Shown: one piece after another, positions 33,426-44,920 of the stretch
Position numbering within the stretch: position 1 is the first letter of the stretch
How the letters are laid out: every line of letters begins with the position of its first letter
NCBI GenBank assembly: GCA_023935145.1
Contig: CM043700.1
Span: 64,436,620-64,500,619, forward strand
Source of the DNA: Bretschneidera sinensis
Taxonomy: Eukaryota; Streptophyta; Magnoliopsida; Brassicales; Akaniaceae
Length of the DNA: 64,000 bases
Direction of reading: 5' to 3'
Program-made: the position numbers and the translations under genes
The notes under the pieces: model-generated
The model's database searches: none
Told to the model about the DNA's origin: nothing
What the model saw: the letters and a program-made list of their open reading frames with translations, nothing else

Positions 33426-33740
33426 TAAATTTTGTTTAAATTAAAACAATATTGATTTTTTTAATATTATAAATTTTGAAGATTGTATTTATTTCATTCT
33501 AATCGAAATTAAAGTATACTTATTTATTATATCATTTTTAATTATATCTTAAAAAATTGATAAAAAATAATCATGCGTAATATTTATCAAGTGCAATGTC
33601 CCATGGTAGCTAGTATATATAAAAGTCCGAATAGGGTGTAAAACTTTTGATAGACAAAAATACCTTTATTTAAACGGCGTAATTTTGATTCTATACCTAT
33701 TGGGACTATATAAAAATAATATTGTAATTTTAATATAATC

Positions 33741-33890
33741 TAGATTGATATAATTTTCTATTGCTCTATTAGAATTTGGATTGTTATATTTTTCTATTGT
33801 TCTATTATGAATTTGGATTGATACAAGCTTCTATTATTCTATCAGAATTTGGATTGTTATAATATTCTATTTTCTATTATAATTTGGATT
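33741..33890. repeat. Four-copy ~37-bp tandem repeat
   Basis: Unit of the form GGATTGTTATAATTTTCTAT followed by TGTTCTATTAGAATTT, four diverged copies in a row. No function is evident. Confidence 0.75.
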
Positions 33891-34013
33891 AAGTCTATAT
33901 AGTGTAAACAATTTAGTAAAAAAAAATACTCTTATTTAACTCCATAAGAACAAGATACTTGTATTTAAAAAAAAAAAATCATGTTAGTTTATACGTCAAT
34001 TGAGCATCATATA

Positions 34014-34467
34014 TGTCACGACCAATACCCGAGAGGGATAATCCTAGTAGGTGTATTGTGAATTAAAAAAATAAAATAAAATCAATTTCTTTCTTTAAGT
34101 TCTTTTTGAAAATTCGACGAATATTGATAACATTAAAACCTTTGATAAAATTCTTACTTTCAAGGAAATCAACATATAAAATAGTGTCTCCCACTTGACA
34201 CAATCCCTACGTTACCAGTTCAAAGAAACTTGCTCATAAAATTTCTAAAAAAAACCCACAAATCTCTGGATAACCAATTTTCCAAAATTCCAAGGTACAT
34301 AGAGCTCCATGCTTACTCAAAAATTTCAGAAAAACAATAACTTGCTTGAAAATAATCAAGGCTTTCTGGAAGCCACTTAAACTTAAAGAAAATATAACAA
34401 AAATTAGGAACCAAACCAAAATCCAACAAATCAAATATTTAGTTCAAAATCAAAAGTCGGTGGAGAA
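34014..34467 (-). mobile_element. E9 right arm, segment 1
   Basis: Starts TGTCACGACC, the complement of the GTGACA LTR end. Inverted match to 31890-32279. It ends at GAGAA, the target duplicated by E5. Confidence 0.65.
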
Positions 34468-35802
34468 TGTTGAGCTATTATCTACCTAAATAATTAAACA
34501 AATAATCGCACTAGTTTTACTTGCAAGTGCACAAGGTCAACAGTGTAGTATAGTGTGCGAAAGCAAGGTCATCTCCACAGGGATTGGTAAAGTTCGGTTT
34601 TTAGAATTAGTTTCTTTAAGTAAAAAGAAATAAAATAATTGTTGTGTGTGATTTGATAATAATAAAGACATAGGGCTTTGATATCCACCACTAGTCATAC
34701 TTTCCCAATTGTATAAGGTATCAGTGCACTAACCTTATCATGTATACCTACTGGTTGCCAACTTAAAGGCATGGTATCTACTCCTTAAGCTATTGATTTC
34801 CCTAAGCAACGAGTTAGGCATGGTATCTACTCTAACTCTTTTCTTCCTTAAGGGATTTAACATGGTATCTGCTTGAGTTGTTCCTTAAGAAAGCATAAGT
34901 ACTATGGAAATCGACAACCACATGAGACCTAGAGCATGGTATCTACTCATGGTTTCCCATGTTGATTAACTCGGGTATCCGGATAAGATATCCCTTGTTA
35001 CTAATGTTAGACCCAGGACTCGGTCATCCAAATTGATCTAACTAACAGGTCCATACCACATGCATACGCTGGCCATACACATACATATGAGGAACTTAAA
35101 TACGCACAGACATTAATCAAGTTAAGCAACATAATAAAGGCTATTGGCAAAGATTTATAAATGCATAAATATATGAGAAAGCATAACTAGGGCTTCAATC
35201 GAGCCCTATAAGAAAGTTAGTTACACATGCTGTCTAAAGTAAACATCATATATAAACTAAACATAAGGGAAGAATAAACCTGAGAGAAGAGGCGTCAATT
35301 CTCTCCCAAAGCTTACAACTCCAAGTAAAAGCTAAGAGAAGTGTTCTCTAAGTTGCGGTGTCTGTTGTGTGTGCTTTACAGGTGTATTTATAGGTCTTTG
35401 AGAAGTCCTAAGAGGTGCAGGAAACCTTAAACTTCCTAAACCGATAAAAACTCTTTATTTCCAAAACAGGGTTCTACAGTTTACTGTTCACGCCCGTATA
35501 TGTGTGCTCGATCGCACACGTCTTGCGCTCGATCGCAGTGCTACGCTCGATCCCTCTTCTGTGCGCACGATCGTAATGTGCACTCGATCGCATTGCATGG
35601 TGCGATCAATTGTAGTTTGTCAGAGACTGCTCCAGGGATTCCAGGCTTCTTCCTTTAAGTGCCAAAACTGCTTCTTTTTCTCCAAAACCCTATAAAAACT
35701 TGTAAAACACATAAATGGAGTAAAAGAGATAAAATTAACATAATTAAAGACCTATCAAATGTAAATAAGGGGGCTTAAATATGAATATTTAAGCACTTAT
35801 CA
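34468..35802 (-). mobile_element. E5 3' LTR
   Basis: 1335 bp; on the plus strand TGTTGAGC to CTTATCA. It contains the tRNA-Asp-like block (34544-34555) and the CGATCGA array (35501-35613). Confidence 0.9.
35501..35613. repeat. CGATCGA-word array in E5 3' LTR
   Basis: Five or so units of GCGCTCGATCGCA-type. Compared with 47358-47452 several CpG sites have become TpG or CpA, for example GATCAATTG here against GATCGATCG there. Confidence 0.85.
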
Positions 35803-35838
35803 CACCCCCAAACTTACATATTGCTAGTCCCTTAGCAA
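35803..35838 (-). promoter_or_regulatory. E5 polypurine tract and adjoining hairpin
   Basis: On the minus strand a perfect 6-bp stem TTGCTA / TAGCAA (35821-35838, loop AGGGAC) is followed by AGTTTGGGGGTGTG next to the 3' LTR. It is the counterpart of the E2 and E3 motifs. Confidence 0.75.
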
Positions 35839-37158
35839 TATTAAATTAAAAACTAAGACGAAAAAAAAAACAGATAAATCCAATGTTCATGGTGTCCAAC
35901 AAAAGTTTAAATCTTACAAAACTATGATGCGCATTTATGAGCAATCTTAACAGATACAAACATATTTTTGCAATGAATAAGAGCTTTGAACGCAAATCAC
36001 TTTCATGAGGCAATTTAAGATATCATAAGTTCGACTTTGGTGTGTGGTGAACTAGCACACAAAAGATTGAGTTTCCAAGAAATTCAAACGTGTAGTGTTT
36101 TGATGACTCAAGATTCACCAAACTTCCTATTAGAGTCAACAAATATGGCATAGACCTTTATTTGTGAGATTTTTGCCAAGTTAGTTCCCTTAAGCTTTCT
36201 TGTGGACTCGTGTAACGAGTATTTAGCCAATGACTCCCAAACTAGATGGTTTTAGGGCATTAGGTGTAAAGATGCCCTTAAGGACTTACTAGCTCGAGTT
36301 AACAAGGCTACGAAACTAACTGGTTTTAATGCTACCACTTAGAATTTTCCATCTTTTGACATGACACTCAATGCTTACTGAGACAAGAAGGCCAGTTACT
36401 CAGCGGAAAGTTCTTTTTAATGATCAGTTAGAATTTTCCACCTTTTGACGTGACACTCAATGCTTACTGAGGCAAGATGGCCAGTTACTCAGCGGAAGAT
36501 TTGTTTTTATTGATCATTAGGAGTATTTTTTCTTTTCTTTTTGAGCATTAATCAATCCTTTCTATTTTTATATGCCAAAATGTCAATCTAATAGGACATC
36601 TAGTTCACAGTTGATCAAAAGAAACATACCAATCCAAATAACATGTTATACCCCACACAGTTATGTGCTAGTGTGCTTGTGATAGATTAGGTCAAACTTG
36701 TGAATCCTTAAATGTCAAAAAGGCAGTGATCTAGGTTCAAAACTTGATTATTGGCCTATATGTTCAAAGTGTTAAGCTAGCTGATGAATTCGAATCATAA
36801 AGTTATGTTTAGATCACAAAAATTTATTTGAACAGAATGAATATGTATTTATCTATGAAAATAACAACAAAAAAGAAAAATGTGGGACATAGTGAGTGTG
36901 TGAATGTGTCCCCATACCCCCGAACTTTAAATTGCACATTGTCCCCAATGTGTGAATAGCATGGAAGGAGCTGACCTAGGAGATGGAGAACTGATGGATG
37001 GCATGGCTCGTAGCACGCCCCCAAACTTCAACGGGATGCACTCTGCCCTTGAAAAAGAAAGAAAAACAAACATAAAATGGAAAACAAGTAATAATAAATA
37101 GATAGAAAAATAAACTAGGAAATACGAATAATGAAATAAACTAAGAAAAATGATATGC
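35839..37158 (-). other. E5 3' non-coding region
   Basis: About 1.3 kb between the extra ORF and the polypurine tract. No coding recognised. It includes an 89-bp tandem duplication. Confidence 0.6.
36341..36518. repeat. 89-bp tandem duplication in E5 3' region
   Basis: Two copies (36341-36429 and 36430-36518) starting AGAATTTTCC and containing GACACTCAATGCTTACTGAG and CAGTTACTCAGCGGAA, with few differences. Confidence 0.85.
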
Positions 37159-37217
37159 TTTGGGGTGCCTCCCATGAGCTCTAAGTTTAACGTCTTTAGC
37201 CAGACGTGGTATCCTCT
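37159..37217 (-). promoter_or_regulatory. Conserved post-stop hairpin block in E5
   Basis: Nine bases after the extra-ORF stop codon (37217-37219) the element-sense strand has a perfect stem ACGTCT, loop GGCTAA, AGACGT (37190-37207), then TTAAACTTAGAGCTCATGGG and GGCACCCC. It matches the E2 block at 4381-4432. Confidence 0.7.
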
Positions 37218-38345
37218 CACTGCTGATCATCAGGTAGGGCAGTCGAGGAGGTACCGGGTGTCGGAGGTAGGCGATCAAGAATGGCTTGCAGCATAGCCTC
37301 CTGTCGTGCTAACCGTGCCTCCAAACTATCCATGCACTGATGCACGAGTATGGTAGCAGCAGAGACCTCACCTCGGAAAGAGGACAGCTCAGCTAGAAAG
37401 TGCTGGGACTCGATGGGTCCCATGTCCGAATGGTCCTCCTCACGTACTGGGCTAATGACTGGGGTCTCGGTCTCCATGCGATCCTCCTCAACTCGCTCAG
37501 CTGCTGGAGCAGGTACTGGGGGTCCTCGTGGCATATGCAAGATGCTGTGTGTCCACTGAGCCTTCCCGAAGAAGAGATGCTCTCGTACTGGCCCGTCACT
37601 GTGGGTCCCCTTAATCCCCTTCTTCTTGAGGATGGAGGAGAGTAGGAACGGGAAATGGAGGCCCCAAGCATTGGCCGTGGTGGTCTGACGGCCATGTACG
37701 TGATCCTAAAACTTGTGCAGCTGGCTCCAAATGACAGTCGGGATGGAGTACCAGTGGCCTCTATGGAAGGCATATAAGGACTGGAGAAACTAGTCTCGCC
37801 GCTGTGTCTTGTACCCCAATAGACACACATTACGCTGTAGGATTGTGTCGACAAGCCACAGTCGTGGAGGCAGCTTGGATTAGCTGGTCGCATTGTTATG
37901 CCTGTCGGCATACTGGCCAGTGCACATGTTTGTGATGATCTCAGCCAGGGCAAAGGACTCCGACTGCTCTTCGATATCTATGTCCTCAAGAGGGGACTCA
38001 TCAGTGCAATGAAGAGCAGCGGCTATTTCGGCACTAGTCACCTCGATGGGTGTGCTCCGGACTGAACAAGTGAGAACTCTCGGTCTGCTGCAGTTAAATG
38101 ATAGGCTCGCATAGAACTGGACTACGAGCTGGGAGTAAGTAGTGGAACAAACTGGCTTAAACAGCCTCCTTCAACCCTAGATGTCGGAATGCTTCGACGA
38201 CCCATTGAATGGCGTCCATATGTCGGAATACGTCGTCGATGGCGAAGGTGGTCTCGAATAAAAGCTCTTTTTGCTCTATGCTGGGCCGGGATGACGAGGC
38301 ACGAATGCTGGATGCACCAGAAGTGGAAACAGATGGTCTAGACAT
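37217..38345 (-). pseudogene. E5 extra ORF (putative plant transposon protein-like)
   Basis: Starts MSRPSVSTSGASSIRASSSR at 38345. After a frameshift near 38160 it reads CSTTYSQLVVQFYASLSF, STPIEVTSAEIAAAL and RGHWYSIPTVIWSQL, then LHFPFLLSSILKKKG, and a C-terminal coiled-coil-like part (HQCMDSLEARLARQEAMLQ). Stops lie near 37881, 37791 and 37707. The block pattern resembles the domain called putative plant transposon protein (PF20167), common in Athila-type elements; assignment is by recollection of pattern. It occupies the position where retroviruses have env, but I see no signal peptide or transmembrane segment. Confidence 0.65.
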
Positions 38346-38888
38346 ACGATTCTATAGTTTTTGCCTGATTTGCGATCGATCCTAAGGAGGTGCGCTCGAT
38401 CGCACACGATCAGGCTTTTCCTCAAACAGGTGGTGTGCACCAAAAGACCAAGCTATGGTCTTGAGATTTTGAATGTGATCCCAACCTCCTGTAAATAAGC
38501 AAGCACTCAATTACACGCAAGAAAACATATATGTATAATGAATTTGAGAAATAAAATATAGAAATTTGTGTGTGTGTGTAAAGAGTACCTTGTGGATGTA
38601 TGTAATGGGAAAGGGAGTACGTGGTGGTGGCAGTGGTGATAACGGTGGTTAACGGTGATGGGGGTAATGGAGATGGTGGAAATGGAGTGTGATGGGGTGT
38701 AATAGAGTTGAGAGTGTAAGGGTGAGTGTGAAGGATACTGGTAGGAAGGTGCGAGTGAGTTTTTTTGGGTGTGCGAGTGAATAGAGAGAGAGTGAGTGAG
38801 TGAATGAAAGTTTTCAGATTTATAACTGTTTCTGCCACGAGTGCGCTCGATTGCACGCGAGGTGCGCTCGATCGTACTTGTGTGCTCG
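38346..38888 (-). other. E5 spacer upstream of the extra ORF, with CGATCGA words
   Basis: Two clusters of TGCGCTCGATCGCA-type words (38372-38408 and 38839-38890). Between them lies low-complexity sequence (GGTGGTGG and GTGTGT runs). The second cluster continues beyond solo LTR E4 at 40426-40490. Confidence 0.75.
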
Positions 38889-38893
38889 AGCAT

Positions 38894-40420
38894 TGATTAC
38901 GCCCAAAACAGTAACACGGTGTTGTAGTATAGCTTTGGGGTGTCGATTCCACAGGGAAACAAGTTAACTACAAAGGAAGGTATAAACTTTAATCCAAAAT
39001 GATAAATCCAAATGAATAAAAGAATCTGAATTTGATAATGAAGTAATTGTGTAAAATAGATTGTAAAATATAATAGAGAGCAACAAGGATCCGGGAATCC
39101 TCCCTAAGTTTGTTGCCCTAATCCTAACTTGATTCAGTTTTTTTTTTTATCTCGATTGCAAGTTTCACATCCCAAACAGGCAATCAGCAAATATTCAATT
39201 AAAGCACATGTATAAACCCTAATTTGATTGTTATGAAATACTCTTTATTTTCAATTCATGCACATATAATATATCCTTTAAGTTTATCAAGAAACGATAA
39301 TATATCTTTGATGACAATATTGCAGTAATGGACAAACCTAAAGGCTAGATCTACCGGACTCAATCATACCCAAATAATCTTGACATAAAGAAAGCATGAC
39401 TAAATCTATATCAAGGAAAAAGATACAATCACCGGATTAGATGAAATCTTTATAATTAGAATAAAAAAGTAAATCATAACAATATTTGAACATTAAAGCT
39501 CCATTACAACTGAATCAAATAATGGAAATAGAAACAACTACACCTAGGGATTCATCCCTTCTCCTTGCTTGGAGATTAGTTAGCCATGGGGCTCATGGTT
39601 GCACAATGGAAGGAAAGTTGCTGCTTTCTTGAGTTCTCTAGGTTTTTGAATATCTAATTACAAACCCTAAGTGGTATATTTATAGTACACAAGGTCTAGG
39701 GGTGTTTTAGGGTTTGAACAAGTCATTAAAGACCTAATTAGGGTCTAACTCGGAGTGCATAAGGCTGTGCGCGTGCTGCAGCACAACTTGGGCGCGCTGT
39801 GGCTCTGTTTTATTATGCCCAGGTGTTGGTGCTGTGTGCTGCGGCATGGATAATCCATGCTGTGGCACAGGGCTGCTCTGTTTTGGTTAAGTCAGGTGCT
39901 GGTTCTGTGTGCTGCGGCGCGGATAATCCATGCTGCAGCGCGGGCTGATGCTGATTCAAAAAGTCTGACCTCTGTCTGCTAAAATCGCCATAACTTCCTC
40001 TAGAGAAATGATTTTAATGAACCGTAAAATCCTCCAGAAATTAGACTTCCATATATTTCTAACCATATATGGCACACTTCCCGGTTCTTTCTACATCAAT
40101 ACAGTTTAATTTGTAAAGATGGTTGATTTGTATGCCAACTCCAGCAACTTAGTGAAAACTCCTTCCTTAGTTTCTCTTCATCTTGGCTCTTCCGCGATCA
40201 TTATTTTGCTTGAGTGTTCAATGGAACTTCGTGTTTCAAAATGATGATAGCTTTTCCATCTCCTTTAACTCAAGATACCTGAAAAATGCACCGAAATAAA
40301 TTAATGCTCCAAAAATACCACTTTAGAGTTGTTAATGAATAAAAATGAAATTAAGACCTAAATCAACCCTAAAGTGCTAACAAATAAGTACGAATATAAT
40401 GCATTTAATGGCTCTTATCA
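38894..40420 (-). mobile_element. E4: solo LTR (Athila-type, related to the E2 LTR)
   Basis: 1527 bp, plus strand TGATTACGCCC to CTCTTATCA, flanked by target duplication AGCAT (38889-38893 and 40421-40425). The part near 38900-39560 is colinear with the E2 LTR. No internal region is present, so LTR-LTR recombination removed it. It contains the tRNA-Asp-like block (38921-38932) and a GC-rich ~79-bp repeat. Confidence 0.9.
39765..39952. repeat. ~79-bp GC-rich tandem repeat in E4
   Basis: Two to two and a half units containing GTGTGCTGCGGCGCGGATAA and TCCATGCTG. It forms a GC-rich island in the LTR, placed like the arrays in the E2 and E3 LTRs. Confidence 0.8.
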
Positions 40421-40425
40421 AGCAT

Positions 40426-40661
40426 ATGGAAAGACATGCTCGATCGCACACATGCGCTCGATCGCATTGGATGATGCGATCGATCGCAAGTAGTGTGCAT
40501 GGGACAAAAGAAAAACTTACCTTTAGCTGAAAAATGATAAATTTGGAATGATACATCCTTACCATGTGTCAGTGGCCTCAGTACCACTAAACTCCGTAGA
40601 GTTTCTTGAGCTGTATGAGTAATTATATTTGCACTTGCTCAAGCACTCTCGTGTCACCATG
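40426..40661 (-). other. E5 spacer after integrase, with CGATCGA words
   Basis: Continuation of the array interrupted by E4 (units at 40434-40490, including ATGCGATCGATCGCA), then a short non-coding stretch up to the integrase stop at 40662. Confidence 0.75.
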
Positions 40662-43600
40662 CTAGTTGTTTGGAGGGGGGCACTTAGAGCCCACCTCTTG
40701 TGGCTCTAATGCCTGTGTGTCAGTTGTATACTGAACCTCTTCAAGTGCCAAGTCTTCATCTCTTGGAGGCAATTGAATGTCGAGGTAAGGTTTGGCTCTA
40801 TGTCCATTTATTGTAAAGGGCTGATTCCTACTTGGGCCACAGACTTCTAATGCACCATGAGGGAAGACCTTGGTGACCATGTACGGACCGTACCATATGG
40901 ATTTGAGCTTGCTTGAGAACAGTCTCAATTGTGAGTCATATAGCAGCACCTTTTATCCTACATGGAACTCCTTCCGTACTATTTTTTTGTCATGATAAGC
41001 TTTGGTCCGTTCCTTGTACAACTTTACATTCTCATAGGCATCATATCTCAATTCTTCAAGCTCATTTAGATGCAGCTTTCTTTTCTCACCCGCTTGCTTC
41101 ATGTCGAAGTTAAACTGCTTTATGGCCCAATATGCTCGATGTTCTAATTCCACCGGTAGACGACATGCTTTTCCAAAAACTAGACGGTAGGGAGACATGC
41201 CTATTGGGGTCTTATAGGCTGTCCTATATGCCCATAGAGCATCATTTAGGCGTAAAGACCAATCCTTCCGGTTAGGCTTCACAGTCTTTTCTAATATTCC
41301 CTTGATCTCTCAGTTACTAATCTCCACTTGGCCACTGGTTTGAGGATGATATGCAGTGCCAACTTTATGAGTGATCCCATACTTTCGGAGTAGTTCGGCA
41401 AAAGAACGATGATGAAAGTGACTGCCTCCATCACTGATGATTGCTCTTGGAGTTCCAAACCTAGTAAAAATGTTAGCCTGCAAAAACTTGATAACTACTT
41501 TGTGATCATTAGTCCTTGAGGGGACAGCCTCGACCCATTTAGACACATAATCCACGCCCACAAGAATATATAAATAACCAAATGAGTTAGGAAATGATCC
41601 CATGAAATCAATGCCCCATACATCAAAAAGTTCTACTATATGAATATTTTGTAAGGGCATTTGATTTCGGGGAGAGATGTTACCTGTCCGCTGGCATCTA
41701 TCACATGAGCTGCAAAAGGAGAAAACATCTTTAAATAGATTAGGCCAATAAAAACCAGATTGGAGTACCTTAAGAGCTGTTCGTTTTGCCCCAAAATGTC
41801 CTCCATAAGCAAACTGGTGGCAGTGTTGCAATAAGCTAAAGTGTTCCTCTTCTGGGATACCTCGTCTGACGATTTGATTGGGGCAAGCTTTGAAAAGATA
41901 AGGATCATCCCAATAGTAATGTCTTGACAGAGATATCAGCAGTTTCTTTTCTTGAGTAGTCATGCCTGGAGGAAAAACTTTAGCAGTTAGATAATTTACT
42001 ATATCAGCGTACCATGGGAGTTTTACCTCTAGTGTGAATAGTTGTTCATCAGGGAAGTTCTCATTTAGTGGTAACTCTTTATCATCACTCTCATAAGGAA
42101 ATCTTGACAAATGATCCACAACTACATTCTCACTACCTTTCTTGTCTTTGATCTCTAAATCGAATTCTTGTAGTAGGAGTACCCATCTTATTAGCCTAGG
42201 CTTTGCATCTTTCTTAGAAAACAAATATCTCAAAGCAGCATGGTCAGTGAATACAATAACTTTAGAACCAATAAGATATGATCTAAACTTCTCTAAAGCA
42301 AAAATAACAGCTAACAACTCTTTTTCAGTAGTAGAATAGTTAAGCTGGGCATCATTTAATGTTCTAGAAGCATAGTAAATAACATGAGGTACCTTATTGA
42401 TCCTTTGACCTAAGACAGCTCCTAAAGCGAAATCACTGGCATCACACATCAATTCAAAAGGGAGATTCCAATCTGGTGCCATCATTATCAGGGCAGATGT
42501 GAGAACATTCTTTAATGTGTTGAAAGCTTGCATACAATCATTATTCCATTCAAACTTGGTATCCTTGGCTAGCAACGCACAAAGAGGTCTCGAGATTTTG
42601 GAGAAGTCCTTGATGAATCTTCTATAGAAACCAGCATGTCCAAGGAAACTTCTAATGCCTTTGACTGTGAGAGGGAGAGGTAACTTTGAAATAATATCTA
42701 TTTTAGCTTTGTTAACCTCAATACCTCTGTTTGAGATGGAATGACCCAACACAATGCCTTGTTGAACCATGAAGTGACATTTCTCCCAATTTAGCACTAA
42801 ATTACTCTCTTCACATCTCTTTAGGACATTTTCCAAATGATTTAGGCACTCATTGAAATTAGATCCAAAGACACTAAAATCGTCCATGAACACCTCAATA
42901 TATTTTTCTACCATATCGGAAAAAATGCTCATCATACATCTTTGAAAAGTGGCTGGTGCGTTGCATAAACCGAATGGCATTCTTCTATAAGCAAATGTAC
43001 CGTAAGGACAGTGAAGGTAGTCTTTTCTTGATCCTCAAGTGCTATGGCAATTTGATTGTATCCACTGTACCCATCCAAGAAACAATAGTAACTGTGACCG
43101 GCTAATCTCTTCAACATTTGATCGATGAACGGTAAGGGGAAATGATCTTTTCTGGTTTCCTTGTTTAGTTTCCGGTAATCGATACATACTCTACAACCCG
43201 TTGTTTTTCTTGTAGGTATGAGCTCTTCATTTTCATTTTTCATTACCGTGATCCCACTCTTTTTAGGAACAACTTGGACCGGGCTCACCCATTTGTTATC
43301 TGATATAGGGTAGATGATGCCGACATCTAGTAGCTTCAATACCTCAGCCTTTACTACCTCCTTCATGTGTGGGTTAAGTCATCTTTGAGCATCTTGAGTG
43401 GGCCTTGCTTCTTCTTCAAGGTAGATACTATGCATGCATTTTGCTGGACTTATCCCTTTGATGTCAGCAATGGTCCACCCAATGGCAGATTTATGTTCCC
43501 TAAGAACTCTTAACAACTTCTATTCTTTTGCACTACTCGAGTTAGCAGCTACAATCACAGGTAAAGTCTTCTTTTCTCCCAAATAGGCATATGTCAAATG
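40662..43600 (-). pseudogene. E5 RT, RNase H and integrase remnant
   Basis: RT runs from GWTIADIKGISPAKC through WVSPVQVVPKKSGITVM, DYRKLNKETRKDHFPLPF and [14 protein letters not shown] to the box [11 protein letters not shown] single-base deletion near 43011 breaks it after EKTTFT. RNase [21 protein letters not shown] to VVDHLSRFP. Integrase: zinc ligands in [14 protein letters not shown] and CSSCDRC, and core [18 protein letters not shown] and the Glu in [10 protein letters not shown]. The C-terminal part is KSIWYGPYMVTKVFPHG. Nonsense codons lie near 43520, 43378, 41308 and 40950; two of them replace Arg (CGA to TGA) and Gln (CAA to TAA). It is nearly intact for its age. Confidence 0.9.
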
Positions 43601-43609
43601 TTCGAGTAG

Positions 43610-44842
43610 CTACTTTAGTTCCAATGTTGGTGCCTGGACAATGGATGGAAGAAGAGTAGTATTAGTGGGTATGAGAGATTCAAATGGAGGAGGATACTTA
43701 CCGAAATATTTTGGAGAAGTCTCAAGGAGGTGCGCAGTTATGATGATGTCATCAGTAATATCTTCATAGTCTTGCTCCATATCCACCTCTGTGAAGCTGT
43801 GGGTGAGAGTAGTCTCCAATGGATCAATGTTTTGGACCTGAAAAGCTTGCTCAACAAAGTTTTGTATCATACATACATTAAAGCATTCCAAGTCATCTTG
43901 AGGGAGTTTCATTGCATCAAATATTTTAAACTCTATTTTCTCACCATTGATTTTCATACTCACTATACCCTTTTTCACACAAATCTTAGTGTCAGCAGTT
44001 CTCATGAAAGGTCTCCCTAATATGATGGGTAAGGGCATTGGCATAGGGCACTCTTCCATATCTAATACGATGAAATTAGCAGGTAAGATGAACTCTCCAA
44101 CTTTTACTAGGACATCCTCGAGAATACCCCTAGGTCTTTTAATACTCCTATCTACCAATTGTAAGGTAATAGATGTTGGTTGTAACTCCCCCAAACCTAG
44201 GGTCTCGAATACCGTGTAAGGTCGTAAGTTTACCCCCGTTCCTAAGTCTAGTAATGCTTTGTCAAATAGCTGATCACCTAATCTACAAGGAATAGTAAAA
44301 CTACCCAGATGTTTCAGTTTGGGTGGGAGTTTTCTTAGTAGTACAACACTTACTTCTTTAGTTAATGCTACAGTTTCATGTTCTTGAAATTTCCTTTTAT
44401 GAGTGCAACAATCTTTTAGGAACTTAGCATAGGCGGGTATTTGATGAATTGCATCTAGTAATGGAATATTAATTTCAACTTTCCGCAAGGTTTCAAAAAT
44501 ATCAAGTAGTTTATTGTCTTTCTTTTGTTTTACTAACCTTTGCGGGAAGGGTGGTGCATTCACCTTCTCCATCTCACTTACCCTTGATGCTGATGGTGTC
44601 TCTTTGGATGCTGCTGGAGATTCCTCGGATCCGATTACTTTGCCATTTCTCAAGGTTATGACAGCCTTTAGTTGTTGATGCCCCCCAGGGTTGGGTAATG
44701 TTTGAGCTAGGAGCTCCCCTTGCTTTCTGCCACTGAGCTCTTTAGCTAGTTGCCCCATTTGTACCTCTAGTCTTTGAATTGCTTGCTCATGTGCCGCAGT
44801 GGTTTGTTTTTGCTGAGTCATGAATTTTTCTTGTGATGTCAC
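43610..44842 (-). pseudogene. E5 Gag C-terminus and protease remnant
   Basis: 410 codons open. A Gln-rich helical N-terminal part (QKQTTAAHEQAIQRLEVQMG) is followed by the AVITLRNGK block. The protease core is ALLDLGTGVNLRPYTVFETL, then QLVDRSIKRPRGILEDVLVK and PIILGRPFMRTADTKI. The catalytic Asp is present. The segment after it (NIDPLETTLTHSF) survives in E2 fused to gag. Confidence 0.85.
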
Positions 44843-44920
44843 CAGTTGTCTTACTAGACTTTCGAAGTCATTCTTCTTTGGTTCAGGAGTAGCATGAGCA
44901 GTGGGATGGGGGTTTCGTTG

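Larger units (their letters stand above)
32280..34013. other. AT-rich spacer between inverted E9 arms
   Basis: No coding sequence recognised. It contains a copy of the dispersed AT-rich repeat and a four-unit tandem repeat. Confidence 0.6.

Noticed and set aside
33741..33890. CRISPR-like array
   Set aside because: Four diverged ~37-bp units without unique spacers in plant DNA; a simple tandem repeat.
37393..37953. 186-codon open frame on the minus strand
   Set aside because: It is a different frame of the extra-ORF region of E5; the domain-like wording is in the other frame, so this one is a shadow.
38422..38952. 176-codon minus-strand frame rich in Thr, His and Pro
   Set aside because: Low-complexity translation of GT/GGT-rich DNA running into the E4 LTR; no domain and no homologue within the window.
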